DNA from: Gracilariopsis chorda
Taxonomy: Eukaryota; Rhodophyta; Florideophyceae; Gracilariales; Gracilariaceae
Reading direction: 5' to 3'
Length of the DNA stretch: 64,000 nt
Assembly (NCBI GenBank): GCA_003194525.1
Contig: NBIV01000039.1
Location: forward strand, 248,001-312,000
The translations under genes and the position numbers were made by a program. Shown piece by piece: positions 31,587 through 41,019 of this stretch (its first letter is position 1; each line of letters begins with the position of its first letter). Under the pieces are notes generated by a model, which had not been told where the DNA came from, searched no databases, and was given only the letters and a program-made list of their open reading frames with translations.

Positions 31587-31683
31587 ACGACGATTTGGAA
31601 GTGGAGTACAATCGAAGCGCCAGCGGAACGGTGGGGAGTGTTTAGTGTTATTGCTACACATGTCAATAAGCGTAGGCAGACAG

Positions 31684-32529
31684 CTATGGAGATATCTTAC
31701 GAGGAATGTAATACGAAATGCTAATATCGGAGGAAACTGTTAAATGCACCATAACGTAGTGTGAGTGGATGAAGCAAGTGGCGTGTAATGGCTGTGCTTG
31801 GTGACCAAACAAACATCTACTGAAATTACGCAAGTCTACAACTGCTTCCACTTCGGGGATGGGCGTACTTCTTTGTTGCTCCTGATGCGATTCGTCATCT
31901 TCGTAGCTTGCAATAGACAAATCCGTAAACATCGCAGAGATGGAAGCTGTATCCGTATCAATTCCAAGAGAGAGTTTGGCTCTGTCGTCATATAGTATCG
32001 CCTTCAAGTGAAGGGAATTGCATAGCACCTTCATACGATCAACAAGTGTGTGTATTTTGGCCAGCGGTGGCAGAGCAAATCCGCTCACCCTGTCGTGGTC
32101 TGGCGGTTGGTACTCCGAAAGCCTGATGGCCGACAGAACAACCACTGGAATATCCTGCATAATAGGTCCCAGAGGGGTCATCATCTCAAACGCAAGCACA
32201 GGAACACCTTTCTTGGCCAGTTTGATGAGTATGTGATCGGCTGCGGTGGCAGAGCGTAAAGCGCGAAGGAGGTTCTGCATATCCATTTCCAGCCCGATTT
32301 GATTGGCATTCTGAGACTCGATTCTGTAGGATTGGAACCAGTCGCTTCTTGCAAAGTGAGCATAGGCAGCAACGGAGCCTGATACATCGGCCTGAAAAAT
32401 GATGCGAACATTGTCAACTTCAGGAGCAGTGAGGTGGAGCACACATCGTTTGCCAACTTTGTCAAGCAACTGAGCTACCCTAAGGAATTCAGAGACTCTA
32501 TCTGGGCGCAGGCGGCTTTTAAATCTCAT
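31684..32529 (-). CDS. hus1: HUS1, subunit of the 9-1-1 DNA-damage checkpoint clamp
   Basis: 281 residues (human HUS1 is 280), single exon, ATG at 32527-32529. It forms with RAD9 and RAD1 a PCNA-like ring loaded at damaged DNA to activate ATR signalling. Seen: N-terminal MRFKSRLRPDRVSEFLRVAQ, first beta-sheet with LHLTAPEVDNVRIIF, the interdomain region LEMDMQNLLRALRSATAA, the GPIMQDIPVVVLS block that aligns with the H/Q-DIPI motif of HUS1, and the C-terminal half ending VHLTVSSDISISYYIP, which matches the family end (YFIP). It converges with Rab1 (97 bp between stops) and diverges from SKP1 across about 0.7 kb. Confidence 0.9.
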   Translation of the reverse strand: MRFKSRLRPDRVSEFLRVAQLLDKVGKRCVLHLTAPEVDNVRIIFQADVSGSVAAYAHFARSDWFQSYRIESQNANQIGLEMDMQNLLRALRSATAADHILIKLAKKGVPVLAFEMMTPLGPIMQDIPVVVLSAIRLSEYQPPDHDRVSGFALPPLAKIHTLVDRMKVLCNSLHLKAILYDDRAKLSLGIDTDTASISAMFTDLSIASYEDDESHQEQQRSTPIPEVEAVVDLRNFSRCLFGHQAQPLHATCFIHSHYVMVHLTVSSDISISYYIPRKISP

Positions 32530-33223
32530 GCTGTATCAAGGTGCCGTAGGCCGAGTCGCAAATCGGTAGATGCGCTGTGTTGCGCCTATTGACTGGAACT
32601 ACCTGACCCGTACTCCATGGCCATCGAAGTTGTTTGTTTGAATGTCTGCTGAACAGCTTGTGATCTGTATACCCTTGGTGCGAAGGTTAGCGGTCTAACC
32701 CTTACCCAGTTATGAGCGATGCAAAGCAGCAGAGGTGAAGGTAGAATGGTACAACGGTACCCAGAAAAGCGTTCCCCGTGCGTGAGACTCACGAGCGGAC
32801 TAGCAACTCAGAGCATGGGGTCTGAACTTTCGCGCCAAAACTATCGGGTTTCAGCGACAGACATGTCAGAGGACTTACAAATCTGTAGGGAACAGTGAAG
32901 GCGTGATCTCATGTCCTTCCGTCTGAATGCGGACATTGGATCACAACGAAGGTTCAAGGCAGAACACGTCGTTTATGTGGACACGTTGAACTGCATTCGA
33001 GTGAGTGCACTTGGGTTGCTGCGTGCGCGTGCACTGTAGAGCAGGTAGTGTACCCTTGGTACGTGCCTTTCCGTTCACAGTTCAATTTGTTTCAGAACCG
33101 CGCTTGCAACTTCTGGTTCCAGCCCCCCTTTCCTCCCTCTCGACCTCCGAATTTGATTCTGCAATACCCAACGCTACTTCTCGGACCGCAACCATCTTCC
33201 TGCTCCCTCCGTTTCGAGCGAAA
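32530..33223. promoter_or_regulatory. Shared upstream interval between HUS1 and SKP1
   Basis: No coding sequence supported. It holds two copies of the motif TACCCTTGGT (32670-32679 and 33051-33060), the second 160 bp before the SKP1 ATG, and a CT-rich leader before 33224. A bidirectional promoter is inferred from the divergent arrangement. Confidence 0.5.
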
Positions 33224-33941
33224 ATGGCAGATGTTCCGAATCAGATAAACAACATCACCCTAAAGCTCAAGAGCAAAGATGGGGAAATATTCGAAGTTGA
33301 AAAGCCCGTCGCCATGCAAATTAACTTCGTCAAGGGTATGCTTGAAGACGTCGATGAAATAGACGGAATGGAAATTCCAATGGGCGAGGTCGAAGCAGCC
33401 ATTCTGGCAAAGGTTGTCGAGTACTGCAAGTTCCACTACCAACAAGAATTAAACCAGACAAACGCAGACGAAGTGGATCGCTGGGAAAGAGCATTCGTTC
33501 AAGTTGACAAATCCACTCTATTCCAGCTCATTCTAGTACGTTCTCTCTCAACCGTTTTATCGTTCGCCTCTTTTGCGGCCGTTTAGACACAACAATCTTG
33601 CTCACAACCTTCGAACTATGTTTCGCGTTTGATTTTCGCTGATTGGGTGAGCGAAGGCGGCAAACTTTTTGGATGTTCAATCCCTTCTTGACCTCACATG
33701 CAAAACGTACGTATAACACAACCCATACCCCAGGGCTACGCGGTCGTGGCACCACAAACATGCTGACCAAATCGTTGCGTGATTCCATCCGATCGCCTCT
33801 CCACCTTTTAGGGTTGCGGATATGATCAAGGGCAAAACACCTGAACAAATCCGGGCTGAGTTTGACATTGATAACGACTTCACTCCGGAACAATTAGAGG
33901 AAGTCCGTCGGGACAATGCTTGGTGTGCAGAAGACCGTTAG
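33224..33941 (+). CDS. skp1: SKP1, adaptor of SCF ubiquitin ligases, three exons
   Basis: Exons 33224-33535, 33657-33706, 33812-33941 (312+50+130 = 492 nt, 163 residues). Donors are both GTACGT; acceptors GAAG and TTTTAG. SKP1 links cullin-1 to F-box proteins. Seen: BTB/POZ fold start [27 protein letters not shown], the F-box-binding helices [39 protein letters not shown], and the end [33 protein letters not shown], broken here only by introns. Length is standard (about 160). The terminal WCAEDR is a small variant of the usual WCEEK-type ending. Confidence 0.95.
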
Positions 33942-34751
33942 TGTACATACATTGCATGCTACAGCCGCAGATACTACGCTCTCAAGTGGCACAGAAAGAA
34001 CGCTTGTGGAGAATGGATCGGGAAGACTCCTCTAAGAGTCAGGAAACCGTACATATGCATGAACTATGATGAATGGAATATAGGCTTCGTGTTGTAAAGT
34101 CAAATGTATGCGTGCTACAAACTGGTTTTCGGATAAAACTGGTTTGGGCAAAGCATGAGATGCCCTCTGGGTTGCTCAAAGAATTGGGTCCGCCTCAAAC
34201 GGAAAACGATCTTTAACACAAAAACGTGTGGTCAGCCTTCTCATACCCAAGTCTGAGCTTTTGGTGGCACCTTTGAGATACTTCCGCCCACGTCCTTTGC
34301 GTCAAAACACACAAGTCATCTTCACGATTTACGATCGCAGCAATACTCATCCGTACACAACTACAGTTGATAGCTTTGCACCGCGTATTACTTCCACGGG
34401 GCGGGAAAACCGAGTGTGGCGTATGCAAGGCGTTAGAAACCCGTCGTTAGTAAGAAAAGACGTATCCACAATACACATGAACTTCGAATACTTCAATGCC
34501 GACGGCAGGTCGAACTTATATCGTGTGTTGGACCTGGACCACGTAGTACTTGCCCACCGCCTCGCACGAGCATCTGACGAACTGCAGCCGTGAAGCAGAC
34601 TTCTTTAAGTCACAATAAGTTAGAAGATTGCAAATGTCGAGACGCGAGTGAACCATCACATTCCTTGTTAACGCAAGAACAGCACAACAAAAGGAAAGGG
34701 CGGGCATGTGTTGCTTAGAGCGGTTCTGTTGGCTTTTCTTCCAATAGCGGA
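33942..34751. other. Intergenic region between SKP1 and the transporter gene
   Basis: Convergent 3' flanks. An open frame of 121 codons (34228-34593, GTG start) exists but has no recognisable motif and no ATG near its start, so it is not called. Confidence 0.4.
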
Positions 34752-36065
34752 TTACGAGACTGCAGCGCGTTTGGATGGAACCCCACTCTGCTCGTCGAGC
34801 ACGCGCTCGCTTTCAACAAAAGCGCAAAATACAAAACTTATGTAGAGATAACCCAGACTCAAACTTGCGAACATGCCTCTCCATGATCCGCCCAGCCAGT
34901 CCATGACCTTTGTGGATAAAGGAATAGAAATAAAGCCCGCGAAGCTGGCCATAGTGTTGGATGTGGCTTTGAAAATTCCAACAACACTTGGTGCAGCCAT
35001 ATCCATGAAAGAACTGGCGTAACCGCCACTGTTGAGACTCATGAATGCCAAACTCAACGATATGTACATTAAAGCTTCATGAACTGTCTTTGCGGCGGCA
35101 AAGGCGACCAGTAATACTGCAGCGCCCAGATTAGCAATAAGAGTAACGGTTTTTCGAACGCGCGTGAGTGTCATTCCATATCGCAGAAGAGCGTCGGCTA
35201 GATAGCCGCCTATGTTTCCGCTGACGGCCATAGAAAAGTAAGGGACAAAGGTAAAGGACAGGTCTGTGGTTTGGATGGAATACACGTTCTTGAAATATGA
35301 TGGGAGCCAGCTTAGAATGACGTAATGTACGAGACCAAATACAGCTTGAGTTTGACAGACCGCTAAAGTACGTTTGTTGCGCAAGATCGCCATAATTAGA
35401 CGCACTTCTTGGTTGGAATTGAGGGAGGTGCCAATACTGGAACTTGACGAAGAAGTGTATCCTTCTTCCAGCGAAACGGGTTCAAACCCGGCATTCTTCT
35501 CGTCGCGATCGTACGCAATGAAGTGCCAGGCTGCTACCCAGACAAAGCCAACAAGCCCAAAGGAATAAAAGATTGCTTGCCAAGATGCGTGGCGAATTAT
35601 GATCGGGGACGTAATAAGAGCGATTGTGGTGCCGACATGGGTTCCCGATATCATGAGTGCAATTCCTCTGGCACGCTCATTGGCGGGAATCCATGTGGAC
35701 AGAAAGTGGTAAAGCGAGGGATAGGCGACTCCTTCAGAAGCGCCCATAAGAATACGACAAAGCACCAGAACTGTAAAGCCCGTTTGGCAAGCAAGCGGAG
35801 TGCATATGGTGAAGAAGGACCACAACAGGGCACCAACGCTGAGAACATTTTTGGCGCCATAGCGCCTGCATAAGAGAGCGCCACCAAGGTTCATTGGCAG
35901 ATAGCCCAAATAAAAGTAAGACAGGATTAAGGATTGTTGATGAAGGTTGAACGAGTACTGTTCAGATATGCTGATTATGGCGACGGACATGTTGACGCGG
36001 TCGGCATAGTTTATGCAACAACATATGGAGCAGAGTACGACCATGACATATCGTTCGGGAATCAT
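34752..36065 (-). CDS. SLC17/PHT4-like anion:cation symporter (MFS)
   Basis: 437 residues from the ATG at 36063-36065 (MIPERYVMVVLCSIC). Upstream codons stay open to 36194 but only with a TTG start and a His/Pro-rich composition, so they are left out. Major facilitator protein with about 12 hydrophobic segments. Seen: INYADRVNMSVAII in helix 1, YLPMNLGGALLCRRYG, RILMGASEGVAYPS with the conserved R in helix 4, a central charged loop with poly-Ser (about 190-210), GGYLADALLRYG and GGYASSFMDMAAPSVVG near the end. This arrangement is that of the SLC17 family, which in plants and algae moves phosphate or other anions. No transit peptide is evident; membrane and substrate cannot be told from sequence. 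Confidence 0.88.
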   Translation of the reverse strand: MIPERYVMVVLCSICCCINYADRVNMSVAIISISEQYSFNLHQQSLILSYFYLGYLPMNLGGALLCRRYGAKNVLSVGALLWSFFTICTPLACQTGFTVLVLCRILMGASEGVAYPSLYHFLSTWIPANERARGIALMISGTHVGTTIALITSPIIIRHASWQAIFYSFGLVGFVWVAAWHFIAYDRDEKNAGFEPVSLEEGYTSSSSSSIGTSLNSNQEVRLIMAILRNKRTLAVCQTQAVFGLVHYVILSWLPSYFKNVYSIQTTDLSFTFVPYFSMAVSGNIGGYLADALLRYGMTLTRVRKTVTLIANLGAAVLLVAFAAAKTVHEALMYISLSLAFMSLNSGGYASSFMDMAAPSVVGIFKATSNTMASFAGFISIPLSTKVMDWLGGSWRGMFASLSLGYLYISFVFCAFVESERVLDEQSGVPSKRAAVS

Positions 36066-37499
36066 AATGATACAGTGAAGGATGAATGACGAGCTGTGAG
36101 GGCGTAAGCCGGGAGGGCAGGGGTGAATGTGGATAGGCAGTGATGGATGCGGGTCAGCAATAATTAGTTGGATGGGGTGCGTTTGAAAGCGCAAGTTAGC
36201 CGTGGCTGGACATAATGATTACAAGAAAGAACGATTGGCGGGCGCACTGGGCTGCGGTGCTCGTGTGTCCGCTTCGCATCACCTTCGGTTGAAGCGGTGC
36301 GAATGGCGTGACAGCGTTTCTGGTAGCTGCCAGCGCTCGAATTATTGCGGCTGGGCGCCACAACGATGTGCGCAGAGTTCTTGGCACAGTGTGCTCACAC
36401 CGTGGTAACTGATGCAGCGGTCCAACCGCGGCTTACAGTATCAAAGACACATCTTCAGACAGCGTTCTTGTTCCTACCAATCAACACATCACTCTGCTGA
36501 AGTGTACCAATGCTCTGGCTGATGCTAAGCGGGAGGAAAGCCAAGCAAACGGTACCGTTGGTACCAAGGGTAGAGCACAAAATGCGTTTCGGTGGTAGCT
36601 ATCTCTAATAAACCTCTAACACAGGCCGAAGGGATGCGAAGGGGAAAAGGTTATGCGGGTACTAGGGTAGCCTTCTAATCCTTTTGCGTGCGCTAGACAA
36701 TGGGCAGGCGAGTGTTCTGGTGTGCTGAGAATACGAACGTGGTAGCGGTGCACGTAAACGGATAAGGGTGAACCTTCTTAACCAAACTTATAACGATACC
36801 ATCACAAATGCTGCTGTATGTATTCTTGTCAGCTGTCTTCTTCTTTATTGCGAGTTCAATAAGCTTGATTACGGCATATTGATAGTGGTTTCTTATGAGA
36901 AAAACCTCTCTCTCCCAAGAAAGACTAGCAACTTCTGTGGCCACTGGCGGACTATCTCTGTCAAAGTCTTACCTGTCCTGTTTGCTGGGGCAGGGAGCTC
37001 CCGTCTCTTTCATTCCGTCCGCCTGGGTCAGTTGTCGTCGTTTATGTTATTAAAAGTAGACAAGGCCTCATTTCGATTGAGGCCTTCTACCGTTCAGATA
37101 TCCTGTGTTGGAAGCTACGGCCGGTACGAAAGTATTTGCCAACGCAAACGTACTGTGTTCTTCGATTCACCCCTTTCCGATTCACGTGAGCAAGACTTTT
37201 GACACACTATGCGTGGGATAGTGGGCGTCTGCTAGAGCTGGAATAATGTTTAGTCCAATAATGAAAGCAGATGATGGCCTGTAAAAGTGTTGGTCTACCA
37301 GGTGAGAGAGCGTTTCTTTGATCGGAAACGATCTGCGCTATGTAGGGATTATACATGGGCACCTATGAAGAGAGAGAGAGAGAAAACAATGGAAGCAAGG
37401 AGTGGCACACACCGGGCGCATGAGCATACCCTTGGTACAAAAGTGTATGCTCACATTGCCCAATAATACCCAGAGCACATGATTACCGCTGTAGAAACC
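36066..37499. other. Intergenic region with a GGTACCAAGGGTA motif
   Basis: No supported gene. GGTACCAAGGGTA at 36560-36572 and its complement TACCCTTGGTAC at 37427-37438. A 144-codon open frame at 36768-37202 is hydrophobic at its start but has no family features and is not called. Confidence 0.4.
37369..37382. repeat. (GA)n microsatellite
   Basis: Seven uninterrupted GA/AG units. Confidence 0.9.
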
Positions 37500-37735
37500 A
37501 TCCCAGGTTAGCGCTACCTTCGGTACTCGATTCGGTTCGCGATAACCCTTGGGGTTGGGTTAGACTCGCTAGCTTTTGATGGCACTCGTTTGCATTCGAC
37601 TGATTCAAGTTTTGAGATTTTGAAAGCTGGTTCTGAGAGCGTCGAATGGCCTTTCTTCTGGGGGTCAAATCTCTGAGGGCTTCGCTCACCATCCGACCCC
37701 AGCTCTGGGTTTGCTACATCTACATTAGTTTCCAT
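37500..37735 (-). pseudogene. Truncated, inverted relative of the membrane protein at 39007
   Basis: The minus strand encodes an N-terminus with NPELGSDGE and, further on, ANRIEYRR; the gene at 39007 has IPELGSDGG and VNRIVYLGW at the same places. DNA between also matches in part (AACTTGAATCAGTCG against AACTTGAACCAGTCA, and GTGCCATCAAAAGC against GTGCCGGCAAAAGC). Similarity stops after the first 65 codons, before the first membrane segment. This is a broken partial duplicate, about 1.3 kb away and in the opposite orientation. Confidence 0.65.
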
Positions 37736-37814
37736 TACGTCGCTTAGTAACGGCTTCAATTCTGTTGTGTATTCGATATCTCTCTAGTAATACCTGCCGG
37801 GCCGGGGCCGGAAC

Positions 37815-38355
37815 GCAATCGATTGCAACCCTAGAACTGCAATTTGGGACTTGCTCAGGTGCAAGAAGATTGCAATCTGATGGACTCCAACATAACAGTC
37901 TTCCCCTCAGATTGTTCACGATTGCAATCGTGGGGCTGTACCAAATCTCCCTACATGTCGCTTCTTTAAACTTGATAGTATTAACCTAATACATGAATGC
38001 GCAAAAGTGTAAAGGTTCTAAAACAAGGGTCCTATTAATCTGACCGGTACGCATTGTACTTGGACATCTTCAACTATACTTCAGCGGTACAGGTAGATTG
38101 CTACCCTTGCAACCCATCTTCATTTATTTTGAGATATATCACTTATGACATGCTCACAAACCGTGAATGCTCGTATATTCGACGCTGTAATAGGTCAGAA
38201 AGCGATTAGCTTAAAGAGCATAGATGGAAGCACTAGATGTAAGCTAAAAAAACTGGGCTGCGATGGCGCCGATAATTGAAGATTGCAACCGGATTGCAAT
38301 GAAGCAAAGCGATTGCAATCATGTGTAAGATTGCATCCTTGAATCGCAATCTTCC
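37815..38355. repeat. Cluster of GATTGCAAT-type motifs (first cluster)
   Basis: GATTGCAA or GATTGCAATC at 37821, 37868, 37919, 38281, 38292, 38311 and degenerate forms between, some palindromic (CGATTGCAATCG at 37918). The same motif clusters again at 46290-46480. Origin unknown. Confidence 0.7.
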
Positions 38356-39006
38356 CCTCGGACTGGATCCGCCCCTGAATACCCGAAGGTACAGTAAATG
38401 CTGCAGGTGCTGACTGGTTTGTGTCTGATGTAGCTTTGCATCTTCAACATAGAAGTTGATTCTTAACCTTTGCCTTTGGTAACTTCAAAAAAAAACCAAA
38501 AACCGCAGACTGGGACGTGGAAGATTAAGTTGACGCAGTCTGAAAAGACGCCCATTTCTTTTACAGCAACAATGCACGGTGCAGGTAGCAGTTCTTCATC
38601 CTTATTCTTGGCTACGATGTCACAAGAGGGTAAGATATTACACAAAGATAGTCCTAGATGTTGTGGTTTGGTGTCGTGATTGGATCCAGTCCCAAGATGA
38701 GATGCAAATCAGATAAACGAAAAGCTACCGATATAATACCGATAGATGCTCAATGCATTGTTGATATAGAGTCATTGGTGGTCGGTTTCAGCTCTAAATC
38801 ACCGTAGTCCCAGGCCAAGTCCCGGTCTGCTTGTGTACAAAAGGGTTGCCACAGGCCATAAGCAACTTGCGTGTTGAATGTACACAACCAGATTACGACA
38901 CAAGCAAACTGGTTGACGCATGCAGCGTTTGCCATCACCTCAAGTCCTGTATTCGTGGTGAGATACCAAATAACGAACGGAACTGAAAACGACTGGCATC
39001 GACGTA
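38356..39006. other. Upstream region of the membrane-protein gene
   Basis: No supported gene; the stretch immediately before 39007 is probably the leader of the next gene. Confidence 0.4.
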
Positions 39007-40389
39007 ATGGTAAGCAATATACACGAAGATGCAGAAATCCCAGAGCTGGGCTCGGATGGTGGAGAGAACTCTCAGGGGTCGACTCTCAGCAGTAACGGGC
39101 TTTCGACCCCTCATAACTTGAACCAGTCAGTCAACCAGTCGATGCCAAGTCTAGTGCCGGCAAAAGCTATCGTGAACCGAATCGTGTACTTGGGATGGGT
39201 AATTGCGGTATTGGGTCCAGTTGTAAACGTCTGGTGGTCCTTCCACGTGAAGAATGGCTTCTCTAATGATGGTTTGGTGTTGAACATCATGATCTGGTTT
39301 TTATTCGGCATTGGCTGGTGCTTGGCATTCTCATTCACGCTGAGTCCGATGTTTGCCATCCTCGCTTTCATTATCAGGCTGTTAGACATTGTTCCAGCTC
39401 TAGGTTCGTCGCTATGGGTGTTGGGAAGCACTTTGTTGCTATGTGGCGTAGTAAGAGACGGGAATCTTCCGTTTTTAGCCAATCTGCCGCTGTTCAGTCT
39501 GATCGCCGTCAATTCAGGAGTTGCGTTTGTGACGCTGTTACTCGACTTGAGGAAACCCGAAGTGAAAACAGGAGATTGCTGGGAGTACATTTGGGCTCCT
39601 ATAGGTTTTGTGCTACGCGACGGACAGCTACGCTTCGTTGGTCCGTGTGCGTCCTCAATGGTGCTCAGGTGGCTGTCGATCTCTGATGCAGCTCGTGAAT
39701 CGTTTTCTAAGCTCGTGGCAGGAAACAAAGACTATCTGCAAGGACGCAACATGGACAGTTTTGCATATCAGTTCGAAGAATGGAGAAAGCACGCACGCAA
39801 AATAAGAGGGATGCTGTTGCGAAGACGGTGCTTTCTGGTAGTGGGCTTCGTCATTGAGAGCGTGGGAGTGTTGTCCAGCTGTCTATCTCTTTATGTACTC
39901 CTGTGGCGCGGTCGCTTAGGCACGCCAGTCTCCTGGAGCATACCGGTGTGGATGATCGCGTGGGCCCCATTGTGCCTGTTCTCGGACTACCTGTGGAAGT
40001 TAGTGCACATTGGAAGTACATTCAGTTCCGTCGAAGAACTGCGTAGCTCGATGCTATCCAGGCTTCAATCGCGTTGGTGTAACTACGCCGGGCCGTGCTC
40101 AAGCTACTTGGCGAACGGAGCCCAACTTGGCGCACCGTTTTGGGCGGATTTGTACGGCGGTGTTCCAGCCACGGAGCTGGCAACATTAGGAATTGTGGGT
40201 GACGCTGATGAAAGTGAGGAGACGCAGCGCACTGTGCTGAGGAGCTCTGTTCCTTCGATACGACTGTTAGTGTCGCGAGTTGAGGAAGGTGTCGTGAAGA
40301 CAACGGTCTGTGAAGGAGAAAGCGAGAGGCTGTCCGCAGCGACGGGTCTGAGTGAGACGCAGCTGCAGGAACAAGACATTGTTACGTGA
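39007..40389 (+). CDS. Multipass membrane protein of unknown function
   Basis: 460 residues, single exon, ATG at 39007. The first 50 residues are polar (Ser, Asn, Gln). Hydrophobic segments: IVYLGWVIAVLGPVVNVWW (about 57-75), NIMIWFLFGIGWCLAFSFTL, MFAILAFIIRLLDIVPAL, SLWVLGSTLLLCGVV, FSLIAVNSGVAFVTLLL, then after a charged cytoplasmic-like loop (about 185-265) RCFLVVGFVIESVGVLSS, LSLYVLLW and VWMIAWAPLCLFSDYLW, followed by a 130-residue soluble tail. Seven or eight spans. No transporter, channel or enzyme motif recognised. The partial relative at 37500 implies a small lineage family. Not a pseudogene: the frame is intact. Confidence 0.75.
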   Translation: MVSNIHEDAEIPELGSDGGENSQGSTLSSNGLSTPHNLNQSVNQSMPSLVPAKAIVNRIVYLGWVIAVLGPVVNVWWSFHVKNGFSNDGLVLNIMIWFLFGIGWCLAFSFTLSPMFAILAFIIRLLDIVPALGSSLWVLGSTLLLCGVVRDGNLPFLANLPLFSLIAVNSGVAFVTLLLDLRKPEVKTGDCWEYIWAPIGFVLRDGQLRFVGPCASSMVLRWLSISDAARESFSKLVAGNKDYLQGRNMDSFAYQFEEWRKHARKIRGMLLRRRCFLVVGFVIESVGVLSSCLSLYVLLWRGRLGTPVSWSIPVWMIAWAPLCLFSDYLWKLVHIGSTFSSVEELRSSMLSRLQSRWCNYAGPCSSYLANGAQLGAPFWADLYGGVPATELATLGIVGDADESEETQRTVLRSSVPSIRLLVSRVEEGVVKTTVCEGESERLSAATGLSETQLQEQDIVT

Positions 40390-41019
40390 GAGAGTCAGAG
40401 CTATCTAGCTAGAAAGAGGCAGATTAACTTCAGGCGAGCAGCGAATTGATCCTCGGGGTCTTCATTGGTGTACAGATGGACACGTGTACATTGTGCTGGA
40501 ACGAACTCGCACCATGCTCGGCGCGTAGATGCGTAGACTTCATTCTTTCAGACAGCTCTGCTGTCAAAACGTCAACAACGAACAGACAAGCTGCACAGTA
40601 AACTTCATGTATATATACCGACGGTACCTTTGGTATCGAAGGGTAGATATCGGAACGCTGCAGTGCCACCTGCGTGTGTGTATCCACTGGAAATAGTATC
40701 CAGACGAGACTTGCGTCAAAGCCGTTCACGCTTCACCCACCTTAGCGCGCTCCTTCTTGCTCTCAGCCGTTCACGAAACACAAATCCTCTCACGCTCCCA
40801 ACAGCTTTTTCTAGCCCCTGCGCTCGCAGCTCTGTACATCGCGCTGTCTTCAACCGTTTTGTCGTTTTCAACAGCTCCCCCGTGCGATCTTCAAGCTTCG
40901 TTTCACGCTGTCCAAGTCGCTCTTCCCCAGCTACCATTTAACTTGACCCCACCTCGCTCGTTTTCGAACACACTACTGTATCCAGCTCTAGTCCATGATT
41001 GTCCGGCTCAACATAACGA
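40390..41019. promoter_or_regulatory. Upstream region of the Doa10-like gene
   Basis: No gene supported. Contains a variant of the repeated intergenic motif (GGTATCGAAGGGTA at 40632-40645) and a CT-rich stretch from 40730 that probably includes the 5' UTR. Confidence 0.4.

Noticed and set aside
34228-34593. Open frame of 121 codons between SKP1 and the transporter gene
   Set aside because: Starts at GTG, has no recognisable domain and no leader; too short to separate from chance.
34752-36194. Longer N-terminus of the transporter from 36194
   Set aside because: Would need a TTG start and adds only a Pro/His-rich stretch; the ATG at 36065 starts just before the first membrane span.
36768-37202. 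144-codon open frame in the region upstream of the transporter
   Set aside because: Hydrophobic start only, no family motif, composition not different from flanks.
37815-38355. GATTGCAAT cluster as a CRISPR array
   Set aside because: Repeats are 6-10 bp, irregularly spaced and not separated by uniform spacers, and the genome is eukaryotic.
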